Assembly (NCBI RefSeq): GCF_014203555.1
Contig: NZ_JACHJH010000001.1
Location: forward strand, 1,093,792-1,157,791
DNA: 64,000 bases
Direction of reading: 5' to 3'
From: Streptomyces olivoverticillatus
GTDB lineage: Bacteria > Actinomycetota > Actinomycetes > Streptomycetales > Streptomycetaceae
Below, one piece after another: positions 1 to 9,094 of this stretch. The notes beneath the pieces were generated by a model that was not told the origin of the DNA, searched no databases, and saw only the letters and a program-made list of their open reading frames with translations. The translations under genes and the position numbers were made by a program. Each line of letters opens with the position of its first letter. Positions within the stretch are counted from its first letter, which is position 1.

Positions 1-114
1 GTCCGTGTGCGTCACGCCGACCAGCACGCACAGACCCTCGCCGATGATCTCGCCGACCACCCGGCCGTCCACGGCGACGCTCGCCCCGTCCACCCTCTGC
101 ACCACAGCACGCAT
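1..114 (-). CDS. dtd: D-aminoacyl-tRNA deacylase (5' part of gene only)
   Basis: Only the first 38 codons lie in the window; the gene runs off the left edge. The product starts MRAVVQRVDGASV and continues with GEGLCVLVGVTHTD, the hallmark N-terminus of the Dtd family, which hydrolyses D-aminoacyl-tRNAs such as D-Tyr-tRNA(Tyr) in the cytoplasm. The start at 114 was chosen because the family begins MRAVVQRV; an in-frame ATG three codons upstream (123) is possible. It is divergent from rsiG. The C-terminal motif cannot be seen, so intactness is unknown. Confidence 0.85.
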   Translation of the reverse strand, partial: MRAVVQRVDGASVAVDGRVVGEIIGEGLCVLVGVTHTD

Positions 115-239
115 GCCGACCATGATGCCCTGCGCTCCTTCAGGGCCGTTCGGGTGGAGACACCCTGCGCCCGGCCCCCGCCCAGTGGCACGATGCGTCC
201 AGGCGGTGCTTTCACCGCCACCCGAGGGGACGGAAGCGC

Positions 240-878
240 ATGACGACACCCACCGAGCACGACCCTGTGCTCAAGGCAACGGACCTCATGGCAACGGCAA
301 CCGCGACGGCATCGGAGCTCACGGCAGTGGACGGTGTGCACGCCAGACCGCCGAGCCAGCGCTCCGGCCGCCTCGCGGACGTCCCCGGGCGGCGGCTGTG
401 CGAGCTGCGCCTGCCGGAGGTGCGGACGCTGCGCCGGGAGTCCCAGCGGGAAGAGGCCGACCTCAGCTACGTACGGCGGCTGCTGCAGGGCCGCATCGAC
501 ATCCTCCGGGCCGAGCTGGCCCGCCGCGCCAGGCCGGGCTCCCCGGCGGTCGAGCGGCTGCTGGTCGAGCGGCTGTCGGAGATCCTCGCGGACGGGCCGT
601 CCGCCCAGCGATCCTCCGCCCGCCACGTGACGCTGCGGCCCCCGCACAGCGAGGAGTACCGCCGCCTGGCCGAGGACATGCTCGGCGAGGTCGAGCTGTC
701 GGACCTGGGCGCCCGTACCGACGGCGAGCTGCACGCGGGCCTGGGCCGCCTGGAGGCCTACGAGCGCCAGGTCTCCGTCCGCCGCCGGCGGATGCAGTCG
801 ACGGCCGACGATTGCAGTGCCGAGATCGCACGCAGGTACCGTGAAGGAGAAGCGCAAGTAGACGACCTCCTCTCGTGA
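240..878 (+). CDS. rsiG: RsiG, c-di-GMP-dependent anti-sigma factor for WhiG
   Basis: The 212-residue product carries two copies of the c-di-GMP signature E(X)3S(X)2R(X)3Q(X)3D. The first uses E72, S76, R79, Q83 and D87; the second uses E175, S179, R182, Q186 and D190. Both lie in predicted long helices, as in the S. venezuelae protein, which sequesters the sporulation sigma factor WhiG when loaded with c-di-GMP. The N-terminal ~45 residues look disordered. The ATG at 240 has a GGACGG ribosome site just upstream. WhiG itself is not in the window. Function is by family; the complete double motif makes the identification strong. Confidence 0.92.
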   Translation: MTTPTEHDPVLKATDLMATATATASELTAVDGVHARPPSQRSGRLADVPGRRLCELRLPEVRTLRRESQREEADLSYVRRLLQGRIDILRAELARRARPGSPAVERLLVERLSEILADGPSAQRSSARHVTLRPPHSEEYRRLAEDMLGEVELSDLGARTDGELHAGLGRLEAYERQVSVRRRRMQSTADDCSAEIARRYREGEAQVDDLLS

Positions 879-931
879 CGCTGTAGGGCACCATCCGGGG
901 CGGTCGACCGCACGACCCCGGAAGGCCGACG

Positions 932-1933
932 ATGACCTCCACGACCCCTGCCACGCCCGCGATCCCCGTGGCCGGCGGCGGCATATCCGCGGCCATACCC
1001 CCGGTCCTCGCCGAGATCGTCCGTTCCGGCTTCGTCGAGGGCCACCACCGGGGCTCGCTGGTGATGCTGGCGCCCGACGGCAGCGTGGAGCTGGCGATCG
1101 GCGACGTGACGGCCCCCGTCTACCCGCGCTCCGCGAACAAGCCCATGCAGGCGGCCGCGGTGCTCCGCGCCGGCCTGGAGCTCTCGGGCGAGCGGCTGGC
1201 GCTCGCCGCGGCGAGCCACTCCGGCGAGGAGTTCCACCTCGAGCTGGTGCGCAAGATGCTCGCCGAGTTCGACATCCTGGAGTGGGACCTGCAGACCCCG
1301 CCGGACCTGCCCTACGACCCGGTCGAGGCCGAGGCCTACCTGGCCTCCGGACAGGTCCGCGACCGCGTCACCATGAACTGCTCCGGCAAGCACGCCGCCA
1401 TGATCGCCGCCTGCGCGGCCAACGGCTGGCCGCTGGAGACCTACCTGGCCCCCGAGCACCCCCTGCAGCGGCTCGTGCTGGAGGTCGTGGAGGAGACGAG
1501 CGGCGAGCGCGTCGCCCACGTGGGCACCGACGGCTGCGGCGCCCCCCTGATGGCGCTCTCCCTCACCGGCCTCGCGCGGGCCTTCCGCTCCTTCGTGCTG
1601 GCCGAGCCGGGCACCCCGGAGCGCCGGGTCGCGGACGCGATGCGCGCCCACCCCGAGTACGTGGCGGGCTCCCGCCGCCCCGACACCTGGCTGATGCGCG
1701 AGATCCCCGGCATCCTGGCGAAGATGGGCGCCGAGGCCGTCCAAGCCGTGGCCCTGCCGGACGGCCGCGCCCTCGCCTTCAAGATCGACGACGGGGCGGG
1801 CCGGGCCACGGGCCCGGTGCTGGCGCGCTCGCTCCAGCTGCTGGGCGTCGACTCCCCGGTCGTCGCCCGCATCGGCGACCAGCCGCTGCTCGGCGGCGGC
1901 CAGCGGGTGGGCGAGATCCGCGTCGCCTTCTAG
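932..1933 (+). CDS. L-asparaginase II family protein
   Basis: A 333-residue protein of the Asparaginase_II family (PF06089 type), expected to hydrolyse L-asparagine to aspartate in the cytoplasm. Recognisable blocks are RSGFVEGHHRGS near the N-terminus, SANKPMQA, the ASHSGEEFH block and MNCSGKHAAM. A GTDGCGAP block follows. The length is normal for the family and there is no signal peptide. It lies 53 bases after rsiG on the same strand; no functional link is evident. Substrate specificity is inferred from the family only. Confidence 0.85.
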   Translation: MTSTTPATPAIPVAGGGISAAIPPVLAEIVRSGFVEGHHRGSLVMLAPDGSVELAIGDVTAPVYPRSANKPMQAAAVLRAGLELSGERLALAAASHSGEEFHLELVRKMLAEFDILEWDLQTPPDLPYDPVEAEAYLASGQVRDRVTMNCSGKHAAMIAACAANGWPLETYLAPEHPLQRLVLEVVEETSGERVAHVGTDGCGAPLMALSLTGLARAFRSFVLAEPGTPERRVADAMRAHPEYVAGSRRPDTWLMREIPGILAKMGAEAVQAVALPDGRALAFKIDDGAGRATGPVLARSLQLLGVDSPVVARIGDQPLLGGGQRVGEIRVAF

Positions 1934-2023
1934 CCCTGTGAGGGGCGCGGGGACCTGCGCAGCCCGCAGCCGTCGGGAAATCCGGATGCGTCGCGCGCGG
2001 GGCGCCGCCTAGCGTGAGGCGCC

Positions 2024-3268
2024 ATGAACCTCGAAGTGCGCACGATCACGGAGCCCGACCTCCCCGACTGGATGCGCGCCGTGCGCACCGGCTTCCTCCG
2101 GCCGCCCGCCGTGACGAAGGAGGAGGTCGAACTCCGGCGTTCGTCCATGGACTTCGACCGGACGCAGGGCGCCTACGACGGAGGGCGCTGCGTGGCCACC
2201 TTCCGCAGCTTCACGCAACGCCTGAGCGTGCCCGGCGGCGCCTCGCTCACCGCCAACGCCGTCTCCAACGTCACCGTCTCCCCCACCCACCGCCGCCGCG
2301 GGCTGCTCGGCCGCATGATGGACCGCGACCTGCGGGCCGCCAAGGAGCGCGGCGACGCCGTCGCGACGCTGATCGCCGCCGAGTACCCGATCTACGGCCG
2401 CTACGGCTTCGGCCCGGTCACCTCGGTCACCGAGTGGGAGGTGGACGTGGCCCGCGCCGGGCTCGACCCGCGCCACGCGGGCCCGGCCGACGGCGGCCGC
2501 GTGGACCTCGTCGACGGCGACACCGTCCGCGAGCTGTGCCCGGACCTGCACGAGCGGCTGCGGGCCGTCCGGCACGGCGTCATCGACCGCACCGAGCGCT
2601 GGTGGGAATACGCCACGGGCGCGCTCGTCCGGCCCGGCAGCCCGCCGTGGACGGAGCCGTTCCACGCCGTCTACCGGGCGCCGGACGGCACCGTCGAAGG
2701 GCTGCTGACCTACACCGCCGACGACCGGTGGGAAGCCAAGCGCCCGCAGAACACCGCCACCGTCCGCGACCTCATAGCCGTCACCCCCACCGCCGAACGG
2801 GCCCTGTGGCACTACCTGTTGTCCGTCGACTGGATCACCAGGGTGAAGACCGGCTTCCGCGCCCCGGACGACCTCCTGCCGCACCTGCTGCCCGACCCCC
2901 GCGCCGCCCGCGTCACCACCCACGCCGACTACCTGTGGCTGCGCCCGCTCGACGTACCGGCCATGCTCTCGGCGCGTACGTACGCCTGCCCCGGCACCCT
3001 CGTCCTGGACGTCACCGACCCCGCCGGATACGCCGCCGGGCGCTACCTGCTGGACGCCGGGCCGGACGGCGCGAGCTGCACGCCCACCACGCGCCCGGCC
3101 GAACTCTCCCTGGACGCGGGCGACCTGGCCTCGCTCTATCTGGGCGACGAGACGGCGGTCCGGCTCGCCGCGCTGGGCCGCGTCACCGAGGGCCGGCCGG
3201 GCGCCGCGCTCCTCGCCGACGTGCTGCTGCGCACCGGACGACGGCCCTGGTGCCCGGACGTGTTCTGA
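2024..3268 (+). CDS. Eis-like GNAT N-acetyltransferase
   Basis: A 414-residue protein with the architecture of Eis: an N-terminal GNAT domain with the acetyl-CoA loop RRRGLLGRM, a second degenerate GNAT-like region, and a C-terminal sterol-carrier-like domain. The chain ends in ...CPDVF; in Eis enzymes the terminal Phe carboxylate takes part in catalysis, so the C-terminus looks intact. Mycobacterial Eis acetylates amines of aminoglycosides and Lys residues; the substrate here is unknown. It is transcribed toward the FMN reductase but is separated from it by a SoxR box, so the two are probably regulated separately. Confidence 0.85.
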   Translation: MNLEVRTITEPDLPDWMRAVRTGFLRPPAVTKEEVELRRSSMDFDRTQGAYDGGRCVATFRSFTQRLSVPGGASLTANAVSNVTVSPTHRRRGLLGRMMDRDLRAAKERGDAVATLIAAEYPIYGRYGFGPVTSVTEWEVDVARAGLDPRHAGPADGGRVDLVDGDTVRELCPDLHERLRAVRHGVIDRTERWWEYATGALVRPGSPPWTEPFHAVYRAPDGTVEGLLTYTADDRWEAKRPQNTATVRDLIAVTPTAERALWHYLLSVDWITRVKTGFRAPDDLLPHLLPDPRAARVTTHADYLWLRPLDVPAMLSARTYACPGTLVLDVTDPAGYAAGRYLLDAGPDGASCTPTTRPAELSLDAGDLASLYLGDETAVRLAALGRVTEGRPGAALLADVLLRTGRRPWCPDVF

Positions 3269-3288
3269 CATCGGATTCCGGCCACGGC

Positions 3289-3311
3289 TTGACCTCAAGT
3301 CCGCTTGAGGT
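3289..3311 (+). promoter_or_regulatory. SoxR operator and overlapping promoter
   Basis: A perfect inverted repeat, ACCTCAAG-N4-CTTGAGGT (3292-3311), matches the conserved SoxR box. A -35-like TTGACC (3289-3294) overlaps its left arm, as expected for a MerR-family regulator that acts on an over-long spacer. It lies 53 bases upstream of the FMN reductase start. The match to the known box is strong; binding by the organism's SoxR, which is not encoded here, is inferred. Confidence 0.85.
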
Positions 3312-3363
3312 CGGAGGCTTCTTCCACACCCCTTCGGCTCCCGAGCAGAATCCGAGGAAACCC

Positions 3364-3957
3364 GTGTCCGAGAACCCGTACCGCCTCGCCGTCGTCGTCG
3401 CCTCCACCCGCGAGGGCCGCTTCGGACCGGCCGTCGCCAACTGGCTGGCCGAGCAGACCGCGCAGCGCCCCGACATCGACGTCGACGTGATCGACCTGGC
3501 CGAGCACCCGCTGCCCGTCAACCTCAGCAGCGACCCCGGGCCCGAGGACGCCGCCGCCCTCGCCGCCGTCACCCCGCGGCTGGCGGAGGCGGACGCCTTC
3601 GTCGTCATCACCCCCGAGTACAACCACAGTTACCCGGCCGCCCTGAAGAACCTCATCGACTGGCACTACGTCCAGTGGCAGGCCAAGCCGGTGGCCTTCG
3701 TCTCCTACGGCGGGCTCTCCGGCGGCCTGCGCGCGGTGGAGCACCTGCGCCCGGTCTTCGCCGAACTGCACGCCGTCACCATCCGCGAGACGGTCAGCTT
3801 CCACAGCCCCTGGGGCAAGCTGGACGCCTCGGGCAAGCACCGGGACGAGGAGGACGGGCAGGCCGCCGCGGGCGCCGCGAAGAAGATGCTCGACCAGCTC
3901 ACCTGGTGGGCCCTCTCCCTGCGCGAGGCCCGCGCGGCACGCCCGTACGGTGCCTGA
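3364..3957 (+). CDS. NAD(P)H-dependent FMN reductase, SoxR-regulated
   Basis: A 197-residue flavodoxin-like reductase of the NADPH-dependent FMN reductase family. It shows the phosphate-binding STREGRFG loop after the first strand, the family-defining TPEYNHSYPAALKNLIDW block, and SYGGLSGG. It should reduce flavins or quinones with NAD(P)H in the cytoplasm. The GTG start at 3364 follows GAGGAAA at good spacing. The SoxR box upstream fits the known Streptomyces SoxR regulon, which includes an FMN reductase (SCO2478 in S. coelicolor, from memory). It probably acts in the response to redox-cycling antibiotics or quinones. Confidence 0.88.
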   Translation: MSENPYRLAVVVASTREGRFGPAVANWLAEQTAQRPDIDVDVIDLAEHPLPVNLSSDPGPEDAAALAAVTPRLAEADAFVVITPEYNHSYPAALKNLIDWHYVQWQAKPVAFVSYGGLSGGLRAVEHLRPVFAELHAVTIRETVSFHSPWGKLDASGKHRDEEDGQAAAGAAKKMLDQLTWWALSLREARAARPYGA

Positions 3958-3961
3958 GCTC

Positions 3962-3992
3962 CCCGGCTGGGCCACGGGGGTGTCCAGCCGGG
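3962..3992. terminator. Bidirectional hairpin terminator
   Basis: CCCGGCTGG and CCAGCCGGG form a perfect 9-bp stem between two convergent genes, the FMN reductase and the SDR. No U-tract follows, which is usual for Streptomyces terminators. Confidence 0.65.
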
Positions 3993-3995
3993 ACC

Positions 3996-4784
3996 TCACT
4001 CCTGCGGCACGGCCACGTGCTGGGCCAGACCACCGTCGACCGGCAGCTTGACGCCCGTGGTGAACGTGGCGTCGGCCGCGAGGAACAGGGCCGCCCGGGC
4101 CACCTCGTCGGTGGAACCGTGCCGCTTCATGGGGGTGGTGGCGTCACCGATGGCCCGGAGCTCCGCCTGATCCTGCGGCGAGAGCCCCACCACGCCCATG
4201 GTCGGGGTGTCGATGAAGCCGGGGCTGACCGCGTTGACGCGGATGCCGCGGCCGACCAGTTCGGACGCCAGCGTCTGGGCGAACGACCAGAGCGCGGCCT
4301 TCGAGCCGGAGTACACCGCCATCCCCGGGTAGCCCATCTCGTCGGACACCGAGGTCGTGAAGACGATCGCCCCGCCCTCGCGCAGCAGCGGGATCAGCCG
4401 CTGCACGGTGAAGAAGGCCCCCTTGGTATTCACCGAGAACTGCCAGTCGTAGGCCTCCTCGGTCACCTCCGCCACCGGCCCGAGCTCCGAGACGCCGGCG
4501 TTGACGAAGAGGTAGTCCACGTGACCGAGGGTCTCCTCGACGGTCGCGCCCAGCGCGGCGATGTCGGAGAGGCTGGCGGTGTCGGAGCGTACGACGTGCA
4601 CGGCGGGGCCGAGTTCGTCCCGGGCGGCCTGGAGGTTCTTCTCGTTGCGGCCCGTCAGCAGCACCTCGGCGCCGCCCTCGACGAGACGCTTGACGATGGC
4701 CAGGCCCATGCCGATGGTGCCGCCGGTGACGACGGCCTTCTTGCCTGCGTACTTCTGCGCGTTCTTCTGTGCGTTGTTGGTCAT
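3996..4784 (-). CDS. Short-chain dehydrogenase/reductase
   Basis: A 262-residue classical SDR. The cofactor loop TGGTIGMG is at 20-27, the NAG motif at 95-97, and the catalytic residues are Ser145 or Ser147, Tyr158 and Lys162 (YSGSK). TGRNE after the second strand is compatible with NADP binding through the Arg. The ATG at 4784 was chosen because upstream codons show no family similarity. It is divergent from the AfsR-like regulator with a 94-base shared promoter region, so that regulator may control it. The substrate cannot be predicted. Confidence 0.85.
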   Translation of the reverse strand: MTNNAQKNAQKYAGKKAVVTGGTIGMGLAIVKRLVEGGAEVLLTGRNEKNLQAARDELGPAVHVVRSDTASLSDIAALGATVEETLGHVDYLFVNAGVSELGPVAEVTEEAYDWQFSVNTKGAFFTVQRLIPLLREGGAIVFTTSVSDEMGYPGMAVYSGSKAALWSFAQTLASELVGRGIRVNAVSPGFIDTPTMGVVGLSPQDQAELRAIGDATTPMKRHGSTDEVARAALFLAADATFTTGVKLPVDGGLAQHVAVPQE

Positions 4785-4878
4785 GACCACACCGTGCCAA
4801 GGGGCGCTGACGATCCGCTTCGGATGCGCTGACGGTCCGTCGACGGCATTGTCAGTGCGGTGGGTTACGGTCGTTCGC

Positions 4879-7800
4879 ATGCGGTTCGGAGTGCTCGGTC
4901 CACTGATGGTGTGGGGCGAGGCGGGGGAGCAGGTCAGAGTGCCCGAGGCGAAGGTCCGGGCGCTGCTGGCCCACCTCGTCGCGCATGCGGGCCGCCCGGT
5001 GTCCGCCGACCGGCTCGTGGAGGAGCTGTGGGCCGGCCGTCCGCCCGGCAAGCCCGCGGGCGCCCTCCAGGCCAAGGTCTCCCAGCTGCGCCGGGCCATC
5101 GGCCGCGACCGCGTCGTCCATCAGCCGCCCGGCTACCGGCTGCGCGTGGCCGACGGCGAGGTGGATGCCGACCGCTTCCGCACCCTGGTGGCCCGCGCCC
5201 GCGCCGCCCACGGCCCCCGCGAGCGCACCGCCCTGCTCACCGAGGCGCTCGGACTCTGGCGCGGCCCGGCCTTCGACGGCTTCGACGCCTCCAACGGCGG
5301 GGAGTTGGTGCACACGGCCGCACTGCACCTGGAAGAGCTGCGGCTGGGCGCGCTGGAGGAGCAGGCCGAAGCCCGCCTGGAGCTCGGCGAGCACGACCCG
5401 CTCGCCGCGGAGCTCACCGCGCTCGTGGCCCGGCACCCGCTGCGCGAGCGGCTGCGCGCCGCCCAGCTGCGCGCCCTGTACCGCGCGGGGCGGCAGAGCG
5501 AGGCCCTCGCCTCCTATGCCGAGCTGCGCGAGAAGCTGGCTGAGGAGCTGGGCCTGGACCCGGGCCCGGAGCTGGCCGCCCTCCACCGGGCGATCCTCAC
5601 CCAGGCCCCGGAGCTGGCCGCCCCCGCCGCGCCCGCCCCGGCCCGCACCGCGCACCTCCCCGCGCCGCTCACCGAACTGGTCGGCAGGCAGCAGGCGGTG
5701 AAGGCCGTCGGCGAGCTGCTGGCGGCGCACCGCCTGGTGACGCTCACCGGGCCGGGCGGGGTCGGCAAGACCGCCCTCGCGATCGAGGCCGCGGGCCGCT
5801 GCGAGCGGCCCGACGGGGTGTGGTTCGCCGAGCTCGCCGGGCAGGGAGTCGCGGGAAGCGCGGGCGGGAGCGTCACCGAGATCGTCGCGGGCGTGCTGGG
5901 CGTGCCCGACGAACGGCTGCCGGAATCCCTCCGCGACCGCGAGGCCCTGCTGGTCCTGGACAACTGCGAGCACGCCGTCGAGCCGGTCGCCGAGCTCGTC
6001 GGCCGGCTGCTGCGCACTGCCCCGGGGATGCGGGTGCTGGCCACCAGCCAGGAGCCGCTGGGCCTGCCGGGCGAGACGCTCCACGCCGTCGAGCCGCTGC
6101 CCACGGAGGAGGCGGTGCGGCTGTTCGCGGCGCGGGCGGCGGCCGCCTCCCCCGGCTTCGTCCTGGACGCCTCCAACAGGGCGGCCGTCGAGGACGTCTG
6201 CCGACGGCTGGACGGCCTCCCCCTCGCCCTGGAGCTGGCCGCCACGCGCGTGCGCGCGCTGGGCGTGCACGAGCTGGCGGCCCGGCTGGACGACCGCTTC
6301 CGCGTCCTCGCCGGGCACCGCAGAGGAGCACCGCCGCGCCAGCAGACCCTCCGCGCGGTGATCGACTGGAGCTGGGAGCTGCTCACCGAGGCCGAGCGCG
6401 TGGTGCTGCGCCGCCTCGCCGTCCACACCGACGGCTGCACGCTGGGGGCGGCGGAGGCGGTGTGCGGGGAGGGCGCGGTCGCGCGGGATGAGGTGCTGGG
6501 GGTCCTGGCGCGCCTGGTGGACCGCTCGCTCGTCGTCATGGCCGACGGCCCGCACGGCCCGCGCTACCGGCTGCTGGAATCGGTCGCCGCATACGCCGCG
6601 GAGCGCCTGCGGGAGGCGGAGGGCGGTGAGGCGGAAGGCGGTGAAGCGGATGCGGTCCGGATGCGCCATCTGCGGCACTACACGGCCTTCGCTGAACGTG
6701 CGCAGCCCGGCCTGCAGGGCCACGGGCAGCAGCGCTGGCTGTCGCTGCTGGATGCCGACACCGGCAATCTGCGGGCAGCGCTGGATGCGGCCGTGCGCTA
6801 CGGGGCGGCGCAGGAGGCGTCGCGGCTGGTGTCCGCGCTGTCCTGCTACTGGCTGCTGCGCGGGCGGTTCGGCGAGGGGCGCCGCGCTGCGGAGGCGGCG
6901 CTGGGGCTGGGCGCCGAGGCTGTCGAAGTCCGGTCGCTGCGGGACAGCTTCGTCCTGCTCACGGGCGAGCGCACGGACGCCGGCGCCCCGGGCCGGCAGC
7001 CGGGCCCGGAGTCGGACCGGGCCCGCTGGATCCGCGCGTACGCCCTGTTCAACACCGGCCACCTGGCCGCCAGCGAGCTTCTCAACGGCCGGGCGCTCGA
7101 AGGCTTCCGGGCGGGCGGCGACCGCTGGGGCATCGCCGCCGTGCACGGCCTGCGCGCGATGCACGCCCTGATCCGCGGCGACCTGACGGCCATCAGCAGG
7201 GACGGGACGCGCAGCATCGCCCTGTTCCGGGAGCTGGGCGACAGCTGGGGGCAGCTGCAGAGCGTCGCTCCGCTGGCTTCCCTCGCCGAGGCGTACGGCG
7301 AGTACGACCGCGCCGAGGAGCTGTTGCGCGACGGCACCGCCATGGCGGAAGCCCTGGGCCTCGCCACGGAGCTGTCCGCCCTCCTCTCCCGCCAGGGCCG
7401 CATCGCCCTGCTCACCGGCGACACCTCCCGCGCCCGCGCCCTGCACGAGCGGGCCCGCAAGCTGGCGGCCGAGCAGGGCTACAAGTTCGGCGAGATCCAC
7501 GCCGAGCTGGGCCTGGCCCTCGGCGCCCGCCGCGAGGGCGACCTGGACACGGCCGAAGCCGTGCTGCACCGCATACGCGCCTGGTACGCCGAGGTGTCCA
7601 CGGAAGCGGGCAACGCACTGGTCCTGGCCGAGCTGGGCTTCACCGCCGAGCTGCGCGGCGACGCGGAAACGGCTCGCGCCCACCACCTGGACGCCCTCGC
7701 CGCGGCCCGCCCCCTGGGCGACCCGCGCGCGGTCGCCCTCCCGCTGGAGGGCCTGGCCGGAGCCGAGCTCCTCGCGGGGGACGCCGAGCGGGCGGCCCGC

Positions 7801-8040
7801 CTCCTGGGCACCGCGGCGGCGGCCCGCGCCTCGGTGGGCGTACCGCTGCCGCCGCCGGAGCGGGGCGACGTGGACCGCATCACCGCTGGGGCGAAGCGAG
7901 TGTTGGGGGACGCGAGGTTCGCCGAGGCGTTCGAGGCGGGGTACGCGGCCCGTCAGCGGACGGGGGTCACACCCGCAGCCGCTCGCCCAGCGGTCATGTG
8001 CGAGTCCCCTTGTCGGTGGGTCAGCCCTTCGGCTGAGTAA
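4879..8040 (+). CDS. AfsR/SARP-family transcriptional regulator with NB-ARC and TPR domains
   Basis: A 1053-residue regulator. Residues ~1-90 form an OmpR-type winged helix, ~95-245 a bacterial transcriptional activator (BTAD) domain, and ~265-560 an NB-ARC-type ATPase with Walker A GPGGVGKT near 291-298 and Walker [10 protein letters not shown] near 357. The C-terminal ~400 residues are TPR-like helical repeats. This is the layout of large SARPs such as AfsR. The start (4879) is at the canonical MRFGVLGP; no clear ribosome site precedes it. The last 20 bases overlap the end of the convergent VOC gene. Its target is unknown; the divergent SDR gene is a candidate. Confidence 0.88.
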   Translation: MRFGVLGPLMVWGEAGEQVRVPEAKVRALLAHLVAHAGRPVSADRLVEELWAGRPPGKPAGALQAKVSQLRRAIGRDRVVHQPPGYRLRVADGEVDADRFRTLVARARAAHGPRERTALLTEALGLWRGPAFDGFDASNGGELVHTAALHLEELRLGALEEQAEARLELGEHDPLAAELTALVARHPLRERLRAAQLRALYRAGRQSEALASYAELREKLAEELGLDPGPELAALHRAILTQAPELAAPAAPAPARTAHLPAPLTELVGRQQAVKAVGELLAAHRLVTLTGPGGVGKTALAIEAAGRCERPDGVWFAELAGQGVAGSAGGSVTEIVAGVLGVPDERLPESLRDREALLVLDNCEHAVEPVAELVGRLLRTAPGMRVLATSQEPLGLPGETLHAVEPLPTEEAVRLFAARAAAASPGFVLDASNRAAVEDVCRRLDGLPLALELAATRVRALGVHELAARLDDRFRVLAGHRRGAPPRQQTLRAVIDWSWELLTEAERVVLRRLAVHTDGCTLGAAEAVCGEGAVARDEVLGVLARLVDRSLVVMADGPHGPRYRLLESVAAYAAERLREAEGGEAEGGEADAVRMRHLRHYTAFAERAQPGLQGHGQQRWLSLLDADTGNLRAALDAAVRYGAAQEASRLVSALSCYWLLRGRFGEGRRAAEAALGLGAEAVEVRSLRDSFVLLTGERTDAGAPGRQPGPESDRARWIRAYALFNTGHLAASELLNGRALEGFRAGGDRWGIAAVHGLRAMHALIRGDLTAISRDGTRSIALFRELGDSWGQLQSVAPLASLAEAYGEYDRAEELLRDGTAMAEALGLATELSALLSRQGRIALLTGDTSRARALHERARKLAAEQGYKFGEIHAELGLALGARREGDLDTAEAVLHRIRAWYAEVSTEAGNALVLAELGFTAELRGDAETARAHHLDALAAARPLGDPRAVALPLEGLAGAELLAGDAERAARLLGTAAAARASVGVPLPPPERGDVDRITAGAKRVLGDARFAEAFEAGYAARQRTGVTPAAARPAVMCESPCRWVSPSAE

Positions 8041-8431
8041 AGCGGATGCGGTTGCCGAACGGGTCGCGAAGCCCGCAGTCGACCCCGTACGGGCGCTCCG
8101 TCGGCTCCTCGGTGAATTCGACGCCCTTGGCCAGCAGCGTCTCGTACGTCTTGCGGCAGTCCTCCGTGGTGAAGATGACCCAGCCGCCCATGGCGCCCTT
8201 GGTCACCAGCTCGCGGACCTGCTGTGCCGTCTCCTCGGACATCGCCGGGGCGCCGGGCTTCTCCAGCAGGATCTGGCGGCCCGGCTCACCGGGCACGTTG
8301 ACGGTCAGCCACCGCATGAAGCCCAGATCGGCGTCGGTGTTGACCTCCAGGCCGAGCTTGCCGACGTAGAAGTCGAGGGCCTCGTCCTGGTCGAGGACGT
8401 ATATCTGCGAGTGCGTGATGGCGTTGAACAT
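8021..8431 (-). CDS. VOC family protein (glyoxalase/bleomycin-resistance fold)
   Basis: A 136-residue protein with the two beta-alpha-beta-beta-beta modules of the vicinal oxygen chelate fold. It opens MFNAITHSQIYVLDQDEALDFY and closes with [10 protein letters not shown], the usual C-terminal metal-site strand. It lies downstream of the AraC regulator gene on the same strand (94-base gap), which may control it. Whether it is a metalloenzyme or a binding protein cannot be told from sequence. Confidence 0.8.
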   Translation of the reverse strand: MFNAITHSQIYVLDQDEALDFYVGKLGLEVNTDADLGFMRWLTVNVPGEPGRQILLEKPGAPAMSEETAQQVRELVTKGAMGGWVIFTTEDCRKTYETLLAKGVEFTEEPTERPYGVDCGLRDPFGNRIRFTQPKG

Positions 8432-8525
8432 GCCCTCAGGCTATGGCGCGCGCAGCGGCGAAAACTTCTCCGAAACTGCTCAAGTCCCGCTGACTCGCTG
8501 AACTCGCTCACCTCGCCCGCCTCGC

Positions 8526-8918
8526 TCAGCCGCTGGGCCGCATCCACGCCATCGCGAAACAGGTCGGCACGCCCGCCGCCACGGCGCTCTTGCGGTACTC
8601 CCGGGGCGACTTCCCGACGATCTCCCGGAACGTCCTGCTGAACGTGCCCAGACTGCCGAAGCCGACCTCCATACAGATGTCCGTCACACTGCGCTCGCTC
8701 TCGCGCAGCAGGAACATAGCCCGCTCGACGCGACGGCGCTGCAGGTAGCGGTGCGGCGTCTCGCCGAACGTGGCACGGAAGACGCGCGTGAAGTGGGCCT
8801 CGGACACGTGCGCGATCCGCGCCAGGGCGGGCACGTCCAGCGGTTGCGCGTAGTCCCGGTCCATCGCGTCCCGGGCACGCAGCATCCGGCGGTTGGACTC
8901 TTCCACGGCACGGCTCAC
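8526..8918 (-). CDS. AraC-family transcriptional regulator, DNA-binding domain only
   Basis: A 130-residue protein consisting almost entirely of the two helix-turn-helix motifs of AraC/XylS. The first lies around VPALARIAHVSEAHFTRVF and the second around VTDICMEVGFGSLGTFSRTF, followed by the family end GKSPREYR. There is no effector domain, so it resembles MarA/SoxS-type proteins. The GTG at 8918 was chosen because similarity begins there. It is upstream of the VOC gene on the same strand and divergent from the methyltransferase leader. Confidence 0.82.
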   Translation of the reverse strand: MSRAVEESNRRMLRARDAMDRDYAQPLDVPALARIAHVSEAHFTRVFRATFGETPHRYLQRRRVERAMFLLRESERSVTDICMEVGFGSLGTFSRTFREIVGKSPREYRKSAVAAGVPTCFAMAWMRPSG

Positions 8919-8994
8919 CCGACCATCACACCACGTCGGGGAAAGTCCGGTAGTGTTCGCTCGCACGTAGTGAACGACCAAGGAGGTGAGACCC

Positions 8995-9054
8995 ATTACC
9001 GCTGTATCAGGCTGGGTGCTCTCCCCTCGCGGCAGAACGGTCCCTCGGGCATAG
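8995..9054 (+). CDS. Possible 19-codon leader peptide with ATT start
   Basis: A near-perfect Shine-Dalgarno, AAGGAGGTGA (8980-8989), is followed 8 bases after its core by an ATT codon and a short frame, ITAVSGWVLSPRGRTVPRA, ending at TAG 9052-9054. A GTG at 8986 is in frame but overlaps the Shine-Dalgarno. The frame lies just upstream of the HemK-like gene, and its codons overlap a segment complementary to that gene's translation-initiation region. Strong Shine-Dalgarno with rare start suggests a regulatory leader rather than a functional protein. This is inference; no known family was recognised. Confidence 0.4.
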   Translation: MTAVSGWVLSPRGRTVPRA

Positions 9055-9094
9055 GTGACCACGAGAGCACCCTTCGGTAACCCGGAAGGCTCTC
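9014..9094 (+). promoter_or_regulatory. Candidate translational attenuator before the HemK-like gene
   Basis: Three segments can pair in two exclusive ways. Segment 1, GGGTGCTCTC (9014-9023, inside the leader frame), is perfectly complementary to segment 2, GAGAGCACCC (9063-9072). The start of segment 2 (GAGAGC) is also complementary to GCTCTC (9089-9094), which together with GGAAGG (9084-9089) forms the Shine-Dalgarno region of the methyltransferase. Pairing 1:2 would leave the ribosome site open; pairing 2:3 would close it. The complementarity is seen directly; the switch is inferred. Confidence 0.5.

Noticed and set aside
4852..7686. 944-codon open frame on the minus strand opposite the AfsR-like regulator
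   Set aside because: The plus-strand gene has winged helix, BTAD and P-loop motifs; the antisense frame is compositionally an artefact.
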